Assembly: GCA_041609895.1 (NCBI GenBank)
Contig: JBFIPX010000145.1
Coordinates: 1-8,644 of the forward strand
Source of the DNA: JAHHLP01 sp041609895
Lineage (GTDB): Bacteria; Bacteroidota; Rhodothermia; Rhodothermales; JABDKH01
Length of the DNA: 8,644 nucleotides
Direction: 5' to 3'
Shown here: positions 1 to 7,585 of the stretch, in pieces
Layout: the number at the start of each line of letters is the position of its first letter
How positions within the stretch are numbered: the stretch's first letter is position 1
Translations under genes and position numbers: made by a program
Notes under the pieces: generated by a model
Databases searched by the model: none
What the model was told of the DNA's origin: nothing
The model's input: the letters and a program-made list of their open reading frames with translations, nothing else

Positions 1-2932
1 AGTCCGAGTAGGCGTTCTTAGTGAAACTCTGAGCCGAGATGACGCCGATAACACGGTCTTTGTGGGTGAGAGGCATGTAGAGAACCGATTCGGCACTGTC
101 CCCCGAAACGGGCGGCTGATCGGCCTGCAAATACTTTCGGTGCTCCGCAGGATAGTCCTGAATGACCACCTCATCGCGATTGTGGTAACACCAGGTCGCC
201 AGTCTGTCATCGTCCAGGTCGTAGTAGAAAAGAGGCATCGTCTGCCCCTTTTCCTTGCTGCCCGGAAATTCGATCCGATTCTCGGCCTCGTTCAGGATAC
301 CGATACTGAAGACGGAAGCATCCATCAGGTCGTTTACATTCTCGTAAACCGTGTCAATGATCTTCTCAATACTCAGACGACTGGTGACGTCCCGACCGAT
401 TCGACTGAGCAGTTCGACATTTTTTGCCTCGGCTTCCGCGGACTCCGCGCGCAGCTCTGCCTCACGAAGATGCGCCCGTTCCATTTCCTTTGCAAACAGC
501 CGCCGACGCTGTACTCGATCCACTCCGAAGACTATGAGTCCGATAGCTAACGCGTACAGCGCATACGCCCACCATGTACGGTACCACGGCGGGAGTATCG
601 TGAAACCGAACGATGCCTCCTGACTCTCCTGACCGTAGACATTCAGAGCGCGAACCCGGAATACGTAATCGCCGAACGGCAGGTTTGTATAATCGCGCCG
701 GGAATCGGTCGTCCATTGTGACCACCGTTCGTCGAACCCCTCGAGGACAGTTCGAAAGCGTGTCTCGGTAGGACGTTCGTACGTTGCTGCCGCATACTGG
801 AAGCGCATTGAGTTGTCCTTGTACCGCAACTCGAGGCCATCTGCCAAATCCGCACCGGCATGATGTCCTCCGAATACTACGGAGTCGTCTCGAATCGTAA
901 CTCCGCGAATCAGCGCTGAATAGGTCGCCGCATAGCTCTTGCCGACAGAGGGATCAAACCGAAGCATCGACTCGGTACCGCCAAACCATACGACTCCGTT
1001 GTCCTCCGGATAGATGTAGGCGGCTGCGATATCCGCAACCTGTAGTATTGGTGTCGGCTCCGGAATGAACGACCCGTCCGACTGTTTCCGCGCAACGGCG
1101 GCCTCAGTTTGCGCGGCAACCCACACGTCGCCGTCACTAGTCTCGGCCAGCCAAAACTCCTCCTGCCTACCGTCGAAGTCGACGATGGTCAGGTCCGCAT
1201 CAATCTCGAAGCGCTGCGTGGACTCGTTGAACGCAAAGATCCCTTTCTTCGTAGCAGCCACAATTCGGCCTGACACCTGGAACGTGAGCGCGCCGCCCTC
1301 AGGGAGACCGTCGTCGACCGCGAATCTGTCGATCTGTGGCGGCAGGGACAAGTCCGCCGTATACGTTACACGAAAAGCCCCGTCCGTGCGCGTGCCCATC
1401 CAAAGCGTTCCGGGTTCCGGCTCAACAAACACCCATATATCGTATCGAAATCCGGGCAGACGATCTTCCTCGACAAGATTTCCGCGCGAATCAAGACGCA
1501 GAATGCCGACACCATCCGTAAGACCGACAAAAACCATATTCTCGACAAGCCTGGACCGATGCAACCCTGTGGACGCGAACGCGCCCGCGGCGTTGGCCTT
1601 TACGAGAGTTGCTGTTTCCCCCTGAATTCGGTAGACGCCCGTTCCTGTCGCGACCAGGAGCTGCTCGCCATGAGGCACGAACTTAAAGGCCTGAGGATTC
1701 CCCCTCGCTAATCCTCTGATTTGACGGAACCTACCATCCTCACGCAGCACGTGAGTCCCATTGCTCGTGGCAGCGTACACCGTTCCATCGTGGCGGATGA
1801 TATCGACGGCGCCTCCGACAAGTCCGTTGTTTGCATCGAAGTACGACAGCGATGATGGAATCTCGACGCGACAGATTCCGTTCTCAGGACTGAACCAGAG
1901 TGCGCCTTCGCGGTCCACGAAGGTGGTAAGGATCGTACTGCTAGCAAGCCCGAGTGACAGATCGAGGACACGTAACATTTGCCCGCTATCGTCGGTGATG
2001 ACCAGACCTCCTTCAAGCGTGGCGAGCGCGTATGAACCGTTTGAAAGCGCTGATCCCTTGTAGAGTGTACTGGCACGCAGGAAATCGTTGGCGTCCGTAA
2101 CGAATACCTCGAAGGATTCCCCGTCGTATTCGAAGAGTCCGCCGTTGAAAGATCCGAGGACGAAACCGTTCTGACCATCGGGGCGAGGCAGCATGACCTG
2201 CACCCGTTCGTCGGCGAACTGTTCACTGCCGGGTACCAGCCGCAGAGAATCTGCGGCCATCTGCATGAGGCCTACACCACCCTGGTGGACGTAGTACGTG
2301 CCGTCTCTCCAGAACGAGAACAGGAATCTGGTCTCCGGGGCCCACGACTCAAGCTCCCATTCCCTCGGATCACTGCTTTGCAGGCTCGGTTCCTCCGTGC
2401 CGCTCGGCCCTTCCCTTAATCGAAACAGGCGCTCTCTGGCGAGCAAGTATACACCATCTTCCGTAGCATGAATCGTCCATATGTCATTGAAATCACGCTC
2501 GCTGTCCGGCACGAGATCAAGCAGTGAAGCGTATTGACGATTTCCGACGGCGTCCGTCTGAAGAAAGCCGAAGTCTGCGGTCGTGCCTACATAAATACGT
2601 CCTTCCCGATCGCGGTCGAGGGCCCGGACAACGTCGCCGCCTCCGACCCCAATGTGACGCCACGACGATCCGTCGAACTCAAGGACCCCTATGTTATTTC
2701 CAACATAGAGTACGCCCCGATCGTCTTGGCTGAACACCCAGGACTGTGCGCCGGCCCCGTACTGCTTCTGGGTATAGCAGTCGACATACGGAAGTCCGGT
2801 TTCGGTCCCTTTGTGAGCGGCCGCGGGAACCTGTCTCGGACTTTGCGCCGAAACGGCAGGCTGAATCGCAACGAGAAACAGCCAGAACCCAACGAGTGTC
2901 CTGTATTGTATCGACTTCGCGACCGCCGTCAA
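1..2932 (-). CDS. Periplasmic two-propeller / Y_Y_Y / GAF transmembrane sensor, 3' end outside window
   Basis: At least 977 codons are open to the left edge; the C-terminus is missing. Residues 1-30 form a signal peptide (basic start, LVGFWLFLVA core, likely cleavage after VSA). About 14 blade-like Reg_prop repeats follow to about residue 690, such as DDRGVLYVGNN, DREGRIYVGTT, DREGALWFSPENG and EPGTLWMGTRTDG, which suggests two seven-bladed propellers. A Y_Y_Y domain spans about 700-780 (RYKDNSMRFQYAAATY, LEGFDERWSQWT, FRVRALN). One membrane helix lies at about 787-804 (WWAYALYALAIGLIVFG), then a charged Ala/Glu/Arg coiled coil (806-836), then a GAF domain from about 838 (ending DRVIGVISAQSFTKNAYSD). 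Families with this layout sense a periplasmic signal and drive a cytoplasmic kinase, cyclase or PP2C phosphatase; that output domain is beyond the edge. I chose the TTG at 2930-2932: AGGAGG lies 8 nt upstream, no ATG or GTG codes near the N-terminus, and the signal peptide follows directly. An in-frame TTG at 2962 has no Shine-Dalgarno. It is the last gene in view of the probable operon, 65 bases after the STAS gene. Confidence 0.9.
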   Translation of the reverse strand, partial: MTAVAKSIQYRTLVGFWLFLVAIQPAVSAQSPRQVPAAAHKGTETGLPYVDCYTQKQYGAGAQSWVFSQDDRGVLYVGNNIGVLEFDGSSWRHIGVGGGDVVRALDRDREGRIYVGTTADFGFLQTDAVGNRQYASLLDLVPDSERDFNDIWTIHATEDGVYLLARERLFRLREGPSGTEEPSLQSSDPREWELESWAPETRFLFSFWRDGTYYVHQGGVGLMQMAADSLRLVPGSEQFADERVQVMLPRPDGQNGFVLGSFNGGLFEYDGESFEVFVTDANDFLRASTLYKGSALSNGSYALATLEGGLVITDDSGQMLRVLDLSLGLASSTILTTFVDREGALWFSPENGICRVEIPSSLSYFDANNGLVGGAVDIIRHDGTVYAATSNGTHVLREDGRFRQIRGLARGNPQAFKFVPHGEQLLVATGTGVYRIQGETATLVKANAAGAFASTGLHRSRLVENMVFVGLTDGVGILRLDSRGNLVEEDRLPGFRYDIWVFVEPEPGTLWMGTRTDGAFRVTYTADLSLPPQIDRFAVDDGLPEGGALTFQVSGRIVAATKKGIFAFNESTQRFEIDADLTIVDFDGRQEEFWLAETSDGDVWVAAQTEAAVARKQSDGSFIPEPTPILQVADIAAAYIYPEDNGVVWFGGTESMLRFDPSVGKSYAATYSALIRGVTIRDDSVVFGGHHAGADLADGLELRYKDNSMRFQYAAATYERPTETRFRTVLEGFDERWSQWTTDSRRDYTNLPFGDYVFRVRALNVYGQESQEASFGFTILPPWYRTWWAYALYALAIGLIVFGVDRVQRRRLFAKEMERAHLREAELRAESAEAEAKNVELLSRIGRDVTSRLSIEKIIDTVYENVNDLMDASVFSIGILNEAENRIEFPGSKEKGQTMPLFYYDLDDDRLATWCYHNRDEVVIQDYPAEHRKYLQADQPPVSGDSAESVLYMPLTHKDRVIGVISAQSFTKNAYSD

Positions 2933-2946
2933 CGGCGGTCCCTCCT
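2921..2946 (-). promoter_or_regulatory. Ribosome-binding site and start-codon hairpin of the sensor gene
   Basis: On the minus strand AGGAGG (2946-2941) is followed at once by GACCGCCG, the loop TTGA, and CGGCGGTC. The two arms (2933-2940 and 2921-2928) are perfect complements, giving an 8-bp stem, nearly all G-C, with a four-base loop. The loop holds the TTG taken as the start codon (2932-2930). The base pairing is seen directly. That it limits or controls initiation, for example by thermosensing, protein binding or coupling to translation of the upstream STAS gene, is inference. No run of U follows, so it does not look like a terminator. Confidence 0.6.
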
Positions 2947-2997
2947 GTGTGATGTGATGCAAAGAGTGAGTCGAAGCGTGACCGAATGACCGCCAAC

Positions 2998-3366
2998 TCA
3001 GCCCGTAGAGGCGGCCTCCTCGGAGTCCTTGAAGCTTTCGAGCGCGTCGTCGACTGAGTCGTAATCGTCAAACACCGGTCCCAGCAGACGTGTCATTAAG
3101 AAGAGATTCTTGATGCGTTTTTTCAGACCAGCGATTTTCACGTCGCCGCCCGCGTTCCGCATGGTTGTCAGAGCACTTATCAGCATGCCGATTCCCGTTG
3201 AATCGATCATCTCGGTCTCCGACAAATCGACGACGACCTTTGTCTTTCCGTTCTCCTTGAGGTCAGTGATCGTCTGCTTGAATGCATCGCCATCGACGCT
3301 TCCAAGGAACTTGCCTTTCAGTTCCAGAACGGTGGCGTGGTAGTGATCACTCGTCTTGAATTTCAT
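2998..3366 (-). CDS. STAS-domain anti-sigma factor antagonist (SpoIIAA/RsbV type)
   Basis: A 122-residue, single-domain cytoplasmic protein. Nearly its whole length is a STAS fold: a strand region (ATVLELKGKFLG), a helix (DGDAFKQTITDLKENG), a strand (TKVVVDLSET) and the family signature MIDSTGIGMLISAL. Ser56 and Thr57 in the DSTG loop match the site at which SpoIIAA/RsbV proteins are phosphorylated by their anti-sigma-factor kinase. In the partner-switching model the unphosphorylated form binds the anti-sigma factor and frees the sigma factor, and a PP2C phosphatase reactivates it. No kinase, phosphatase or sigma factor is visible in this window; one could be the unseen output domain of the downstream sensor or lie elsewhere. 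The C-terminal tail (about residues 100-122) is acidic and low in complexity. The ATG has AGGA 6 nt upstream. It lies 72 bases after the PrsW gene and 65 before the sensor. Confidence 0.9.
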   Translation of the reverse strand: MKFKTSDHYHATVLELKGKFLGSVDGDAFKQTITDLKENGKTKVVVDLSETEMIDSTGIGMLISALTTMRNAGGDVKIAGLKKRIKNLFLMTRLLGPVFDDYDSVDDALESFKDSEEAASTG

Positions 3367-3421
3367 GTCATATCCTGTTTGGCCATAGTCGACCGCCGAG
3401 CCAGTGGCCCAACGTACTCGG

Positions 3422-3442
3422 ATTATAAGACAAAAATGTCAA
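3422..3442 (-). promoter_or_regulatory. Possible internal promoter upstream of the STAS gene
   Basis: Just at the end of the PrsW gene the minus strand reads TTGACA (3442-3437), then 9 bases, then TATAAT (3427-3422). Both hexamers match the sigma-70 consensus exactly, but 9 bases is too short for them to act as one -35/-10 pair. The TATAAT could instead pair with TGGACA, which lies 19 bases upstream of it inside the PrsW coding end. If active, it would let the STAS and sensor genes be transcribed apart from the protease genes. Bacteroidota-type organisms use a different promoter consensus, which lowers the confidence further. Confidence 0.25.
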
Positions 3443-4440
3443 TTATTGTCCAGAAGCTGCATCTGCCAGACGTCGCGCCGACTGGCACGCACTATGGGGG
3501 AAATGGCGAGAACACCCGTCTTTCCGATGCTTTCCTCAAGGTATTTGAGTTCCTCGAGCTTCGCTTTTGTGACTGGGTCCGGCGGCGGGCTGAATCCCGA
3601 TTCGCGCAGCAGCATGACGCCCTTTGCCTTTATCGAAAGCTCAACTTGAATGCGAAGCCAGCAAAGCATGTCCGCGATGATTTCACCGGAGAAGTGTTCT
3701 CGCAACGACTGCAGATACCTACCAATGCGCGTTTCTGAGATGTTACCGGTCTTAATCATCTCCAAGACCTCCTGATCGGAGTCGAAACCAACGCCCAGCC
3801 AGTCGCGGGTAAGGCGTTCGCTTTGCTGGAAAGAGATGAGTACGAGCGGCGGCAGAATTACTAGCTGGGCCGCTGTCACGATCAACGCGTGTGCAGCCAT
3901 GTGATTGAAAAAAGAATGGACAACGAACGCTGCGGCGAGTCCCGGAAGGAAAGACAGAATCGACGGACTATCCGTCCGATCCATCAGCGCCTTCGAGATG
4001 ATGGCATAAATCGCCGTCGTGCCACCGTGCATTACCGACGTTCCCAACCCACGGACTACCCAGGTGAAGACTGAGGGGTCTTCGAGAACTTTCAGGTAGT
4101 AGACGTTCTCGACGACCGCAAACCCCGCTCCGATGGCGAAGCCAAAAATGAGCGCGTCCACGAGGAATCCAAACTTGTTGGCGCGAAGCAGAAATGCGAC
4201 GAGAAGTGCCTTGCCGATCTCTTCGACTGCAGGACCGACATATCGTACCAGAGCCTCGGCGGAGATGCCGCTCGCTCCGAACCAGGAGTTGACGAAGTAA
4301 GATACACCGGCAACGATCGCCCCCGACCCCAGAGCCAGCGCCAGCCGTGACGGTGTAATTAGTTTGTAGCTATCGAGGGATCTCAGGGCGGCCAGAAACA
4401 GCAGCACCGGGACGAGGCTGAGTGGGATGCCGACAATCAT
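3439..4440 (-). CDS. PrsW-family intramembrane protease with conserved cytoplasmic C-terminal domain
   Basis: A 333-residue polytopic membrane protein. About seven hydrophobic helices cover residues 2-207. The PrsW/CPBP-type motifs are in order: EEIGK (73-77), FAVVEN (107-112, the FxxxE motif with Glu111), a His in GTSVMHGG (His138), and HSFFNH (175-180). Known PrsW proteins are intramembrane proteases that make the first cut in an anti-sigma factor, as with RsiW in Bacillus. Residues about 210-333 form a soluble part rich in charged helices (IKTGNISETRIG, SLREHFSGEIIADMLCWLR, ELKYLEESIGKTG) that I recall in other PrsW-family proteins; its role is unknown to me. The ATG at 4440 is the only start codon after an in-frame stop about 60 bases upstream, and it has no clear Shine-Dalgarno. 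It lies 43 bases after the outer-membrane peptidase gene, so coupling through the operon is likely. Substrate unknown; no anti-sigma factor is visible nearby. Confidence 0.88.
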   Translation of the reverse strand: MIVGIPLSLVPVLLFLAALRSLDSYKLITPSRLALALGSGAIVAGVSYFVNSWFGASGISAEALVRYVGPAVEEIGKALLVAFLLRANKFGFLVDALIFGFAIGAGFAVVENVYYLKVLEDPSVFTWVVRGLGTSVMHGGTTAIYAIISKALMDRTDSPSILSFLPGLAAAFVVHSFFNHMAAHALIVTAAQLVILPPLVLISFQQSERLTRDWLGVGFDSDQEVLEMIKTGNISETRIGRYLQSLREHFSGEIIADMLCWLRIQVELSIKAKGVMLLRESGFSPPPDPVTKAKLEELKYLEESIGKTGVLAISPIVRASRRDVWQMQLLDNN

Positions 4441-4483
4441 CGTTCGATCGCATTGTGTGCCACGACCGGGACCGACTTCGTAC

Positions 4484-7450
4484 TCACAGGATCTTTAGGG
4501 AAATCATCCATTCGTCGCGTCGAGACTCGCCGTCTTCGAAAATCACTGCATACCCGAATGAAATCGTAGAGTCCATGCGTGAGAGCGTTACCAATCGAAA
4601 ATCCAGTTGAGCGCCGGCATCGACTACCCTTCTTCGCAGATCCGAGAATCGGGAGTCCATTTCGGTGACGAGGCCTCCGGCAAACAGTGAGAGGCTCGCC
4701 CAGCGAAAGTACATGTTCGGAATACCCACCCGCCTGAACCGCAGAGGAGGCAGTACCCACTCTGCTTGAACCTTCCCGAAGTTGGTGCCGGAAAGGGTAT
4801 TGATTTCCGCCCCGGGAAACGAGGTGTAGTCGCGATATCGCCTCACGGAACCGTGATCGACCCAGTTATTTCCGAAGCCGCCAAAATAGAACCTTGAAAA
4901 GGGTTGATTCCGATCGCGATTGAATGACGTGCCGGCGGCTCCCCGCAACCAGAGCGACGAGTGATTCAGCGGAAGAAGTATGCCATACGTAACCTCAGCG
5001 AAGGCACGAGGAAATAGGTTCTGATTGGCATAATTGGAACGAACACCGATTCTTGCGCTAAGCCCTAGCTCATCCTCGATTGCGCCTATAGACTTGCGAA
5101 GAAAATCGTACGAGAGGTCTGCCTTGAGTGATACAAGCTCGGTGATTGTCGACGCCACGTCCTGAAACTCTGGAAGCGTTGCAATGCCGGTCCAAGCGTC
5201 GAGCGTTGCCGACAACTGAACGATTTTCGGGGCGTCGTAGAAGAGGATGTCAGAATAGCCGAGATAAGCGTTGAAGCCCTTTCTGCTCGTCGTGGTGGGC
5301 CCAAAGAGGTCATAGAAATCAGTCCGGTTGTAGGAAGAGCCTAACGTCCACGTGCGATAGCGAGCTTCGAGGCTTGCATGCACGCGTTCGGAAGCCTTCA
5401 AACTGGAGTTCGGCGAGTAGAGCGCGGAGGTCTGGATGTCGACGCGACCGACATGGTCAGCGAGGTTGGCTCGTAGTCCGACTGCGGCAGACAGCGTTCC
5501 ATCAATATCTTCATAGCCATGTACAATCGGATATATGGAGCTGAGAGAAACGTTGGCTAACGGTCGGTAAGGACGTGCGTCGAGGCTTTCTTGATTCTCC
5601 GCCTCTGGCTCCTGAACCGTTCTGGACCAGCTGGGGACTTCCGGCGCAGACCGTGCAATCTCGTTGCCAAGGAACTTAATCGCACTGACCCGCTCGGGAA
5701 CCTTGTTTGGGATCATCACTGGGACGAACCCTTTTGCAGAGTAACGGAAGGCGACGAGCGAATCAGCATCCCGAGGCACCGGACGAAAGAAGCCGGTCTC
5801 CGCGTTACTCAGTGGCTGCATTCTTTCCTCGAGTACATCGTATCGATATATGTTCGACACTCCCGAATAGTACGAGGAGCCGAACAGATACCTGCCGTCA
5901 GCCGAATAGGTGAAGTTCTGCGGCTCCCAGTTCCCAAATTCAAACAACTCCAAAACTTCTGCATCACCGCGCATCAAGGACGCGACGTCGATTTGAACAA
6001 GGAACTGCTTTCCCGTTATTTCAATCTTTGACCCGACTAGTTGCGTGCCATCCGGCGACACATCGAGATCATAAATGTCCTCCCCAAAAGGAAGCTCAAA
6101 CACGGATTCCGCTTCATCATATGGCGGTGGAATTCGAACAATCGCTGAGCGGCCGTTAAAGTGCTCGACTCCCCAAAGAACGTTGGATTTTTCATCGAAC
6201 ACGAGGTCTCCAACCCGCGCATAAGGCATTAGCATTTTCGAATCGCCCGAATTTAGATCGAGTCGTTTTAGGTGCGGAAAGTCACCAATGTTCGTTGTGT
6301 AAAATACCCGGTTCGCGGTTCGGTCGTAGGCCAAAGAGGTCACGTTGAGCCCACTCGCTCCTATGATCTCCGTGATGCGTCTTATCCGGCCTGTCGGGAT
6401 GTCGATCGCAGCAATCTGTGCGACCTCACCCGGATAACTCATGGCTACGATAAGTTCGTTACCATCTGAAGTCAGAAATCCTCGGGAAACCCGACCCAGG
6501 GCTCTGTTTGTGATAACACGGTAGTCTGAGGTCGGGTGCTGACGAATCCGTTCGAGGTTTTCCTCCTGCCATGTTCTTTCCCACTCGAGCCACTCGTTCC
6601 AGCCGTCTCCGAGCGACTTTCCAAAGGTTCGCTTGAATTGAGACAGGTAGGATGGTTTCGAGCCGACTGATCGATTGTACCAGCTTATAAGCCGATCGTG
6701 ACCGTACGTGTGCGCCAGGTAGCTGACAAATCGAGTTCCGTAGAGATATGAGTTTGCTCCGGCATCAACCCCCACCGTGGTTCCTTCGGATTCCAGCCCG
6801 ACAAAGTCGAATAGTCTCTCGCCATCGAGCACCTTAGATCGAAAGACCATTTCATCGTACGGGCCAAGTGCCCTTCCGTAGCCGCCGCCCATCCACGTCT
6901 CCAAATAGGAGGCAATTCCCTCGCGATACCACCGGGGCGTGCTGTAACGTGGGGTTGTCAGGTGGCTATAGAGCAACGTCACCGGATCATCCGACGACAG
7001 CAGAACTTTCCCACCAAAAACTGAGCGAAAGAACCGGTCTGATCCCGTCGCCTTGTCACTCGTCGCCAGATGGACCACTTCGTGACTCAGCATGGAACTG
7101 ATACGTTCTTTAGTCGGATAGGTCTCCATTGCGTGGCTGTTCGGTGCCAGTCCCAGCCACACCCTGTTGCGTGGCTGAGCGGTAGCGAACGCGTTTCCAT
7201 AGTGCCACCAATCGACCACGCGGAGAGTGACCTTCTCAGAAGGCTCCCACTCGAACAGTTCCTGGTGAAATACGAGGGCCGTGTCGAGGCCCGCAGCCAC
7301 GTAAGGGACCACATATTCCTGCCAGGGACGGAAGATCAGACGAAACCTGTCGTTCTCGATCGACATCAGAGACGATTGTGATGCCGAGGGCACAGCCGTT
7401 GCCGCCAAGACAACGGATATCAGTAAGGCTGCACGAGCGGATATGGTCAC
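4484..7450 (-). CDS. Outer-membrane protein: zinc peptidase, beta-propeller and C-terminal beta-barrel
   Basis: 988 residues from the chosen GTG. Residues 1-25 are a signal peptide (ISARAALLISVVLAATAVPSAS). Next is a gluzincin-like peptidase domain (about 30-310): SHEVVHLAT holds the HExxH zinc site (His123, Glu124, His127), and TPRWYREGIASYLE supplies the likely third ligand Glu177, as in the peptidase-MA group. Residues about 310-605 resemble a TolB/PD40 propeller (LTSDGNELIVAMS, SLAYDRTANRVFYTT, DLDVSPDGTQLVGS, FTYSADGRYLFGSS, GVSNIYRYDV). After a linker with a PEAENQE stretch, residues about 628-988 show the alternating, aromatic-rich pattern of an outer-membrane barrel (ARYRTWTLGSSYNRTDFY, RFYFGGFGNNWVDHGSVR, EWMISLKIL at the end). 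The role is probably cell-surface or periplasmic proteolysis or peptide handling; substrate unknown. The frame stays open upstream to a TTG at 7546, but that start would put coding sequence through a terminator-like hairpin and add 32 residues before the signal peptide. GTG at 7450 was preferred although its Shine-Dalgarno is weak. It heads the probable operon. Confidence 0.85.
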   Translation of the reverse strand: MTISARAALLISVVLAATAVPSASQSSLMSIENDRFRLIFRPWQEYVVPYVAAGLDTALVFHQELFEWEPSEKVTLRVVDWWHYGNAFATAQPRNRVWLGLAPNSHAMETYPTKERISSMLSHEVVHLATSDKATGSDRFFRSVFGGKVLLSSDDPVTLLYSHLTTPRYSTPRWYREGIASYLETWMGGGYGRALGPYDEMVFRSKVLDGERLFDFVGLESEGTTVGVDAGANSYLYGTRFVSYLAHTYGHDRLISWYNRSVGSKPSYLSQFKRTFGKSLGDGWNEWLEWERTWQEENLERIRQHPTSDYRVITNRALGRVSRGFLTSDGNELIVAMSYPGEVAQIAAIDIPTGRIRRITEIIGASGLNVTSLAYDRTANRVFYTTNIGDFPHLKRLDLNSGDSKMLMPYARVGDLVFDEKSNVLWGVEHFNGRSAIVRIPPPYDEAESVFELPFGEDIYDLDVSPDGTQLVGSKIEITGKQFLVQIDVASLMRGDAEVLELFEFGNWEPQNFTYSADGRYLFGSSYYSGVSNIYRYDVLEERMQPLSNAETGFFRPVPRDADSLVAFRYSAKGFVPVMIPNKVPERVSAIKFLGNEIARSAPEVPSWSRTVQEPEAENQESLDARPYRPLANVSLSSIYPIVHGYEDIDGTLSAAVGLRANLADHVGRVDIQTSALYSPNSSLKASERVHASLEARYRTWTLGSSYNRTDFYDLFGPTTTSRKGFNAYLGYSDILFYDAPKIVQLSATLDAWTGIATLPEFQDVASTITELVSLKADLSYDFLRKSIGAIEDELGLSARIGVRSNYANQNLFPRAFAEVTYGILLPLNHSSLWLRGAAGTSFNRDRNQPFSRFYFGGFGNNWVDHGSVRRYRDYTSFPGAEINTLSGTNFGKVQAEWVLPPLRFRRVGIPNMYFRWASLSLFAGGLVTEMDSRFSDLRRRVVDAGAQLDFRLVTLSRMDSTISFGYAVIFEDGESRRDEWMISLKIL

Positions 7451-7495
7451 CGTCTTGTCGCGGATGGGGTGAGAACGGCTGAAGAGATGGCAGCC

Positions 7496-7524
7496 ATAAT
7501 AACGAAGCGGTGCTGACCCAACAA
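7496..7524 (-). promoter_or_regulatory. Possible sigma-70-like promoter of the outer-membrane peptidase gene
   Basis: The minus strand has TTGTTG (7524-7519), a 17-base spacer, and TATTAT (7501-7496). The -10 matches the consensus in five of six positions, the -35 in three. Transcription would start near 7488, giving a leader of about 38 bases to the GTG at 7450. The -35 lies mostly in the loop of the preceding hairpin, so ending the upstream transcript and starting the next would share the same bases. This is a pattern match only. Confidence 0.3.
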
Positions 7525-7539
7525 GAGAGTCAGCACCGC
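7507..7539 (-). terminator. Probable intrinsic terminator of the repeat-protein gene
   Basis: Read on the minus strand, GCGGTGCTGAC (7539-7529) and GTCAGCACCGC (7517-7507) are exact complements: an 11-bp stem with an 11-base loop. The tail after the stem is TTCGTTATTATGG, which is U-rich but interrupted, so termination may be partial and some read-through into the peptidase gene is possible. It lies 47 bases past the stop of the D-A-A-x repeat gene, a usual place for a terminator. Confidence 0.65.
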
Positions 7540-7585
7540 GTTTCAACTCTGACAGAAAAGCTCTGCCCCGATTTCGCTCGGATTA

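Noticed and set aside
1065..1625. Plus-strand open frame of 186 codons
   Set aside because: It is antisense to the sensor gene and rich in Ser/Arg/Pro, as expected of a shadow frame in GC-rich coding sequence.
2534..2989. Plus-strand open frame of about 150 codons
   Set aside because: It lies opposite the clearly coding propeller region of the sensor, has no Shine-Dalgarno, and its product shows no recognisable domain.
3379..3412. Hairpin TTGGGCCA/TGGCCAA between the PrsW and STAS genes
   Set aside because: The stem has a bulge and a 19-base loop, and no U-run follows, so it does not support a terminator or attenuator call.
7447..7497. A 16-codon ATG leader frame whose TGA overlaps the GTG start of the outer-membrane peptidase (GTGA)
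   Set aside because: It has no Shine-Dalgarno, its ATG lies in the candidate -10, and the peptide has no pattern of codons that suggests attenuation. The overlap may be chance.
7451..7546. Upstream TTG start for the outer-membrane peptidase, adding 32 residues
   Set aside because: The extension would run through the terminator-like hairpin and place a non-hydrophobic stretch ahead of a normal signal peptide.
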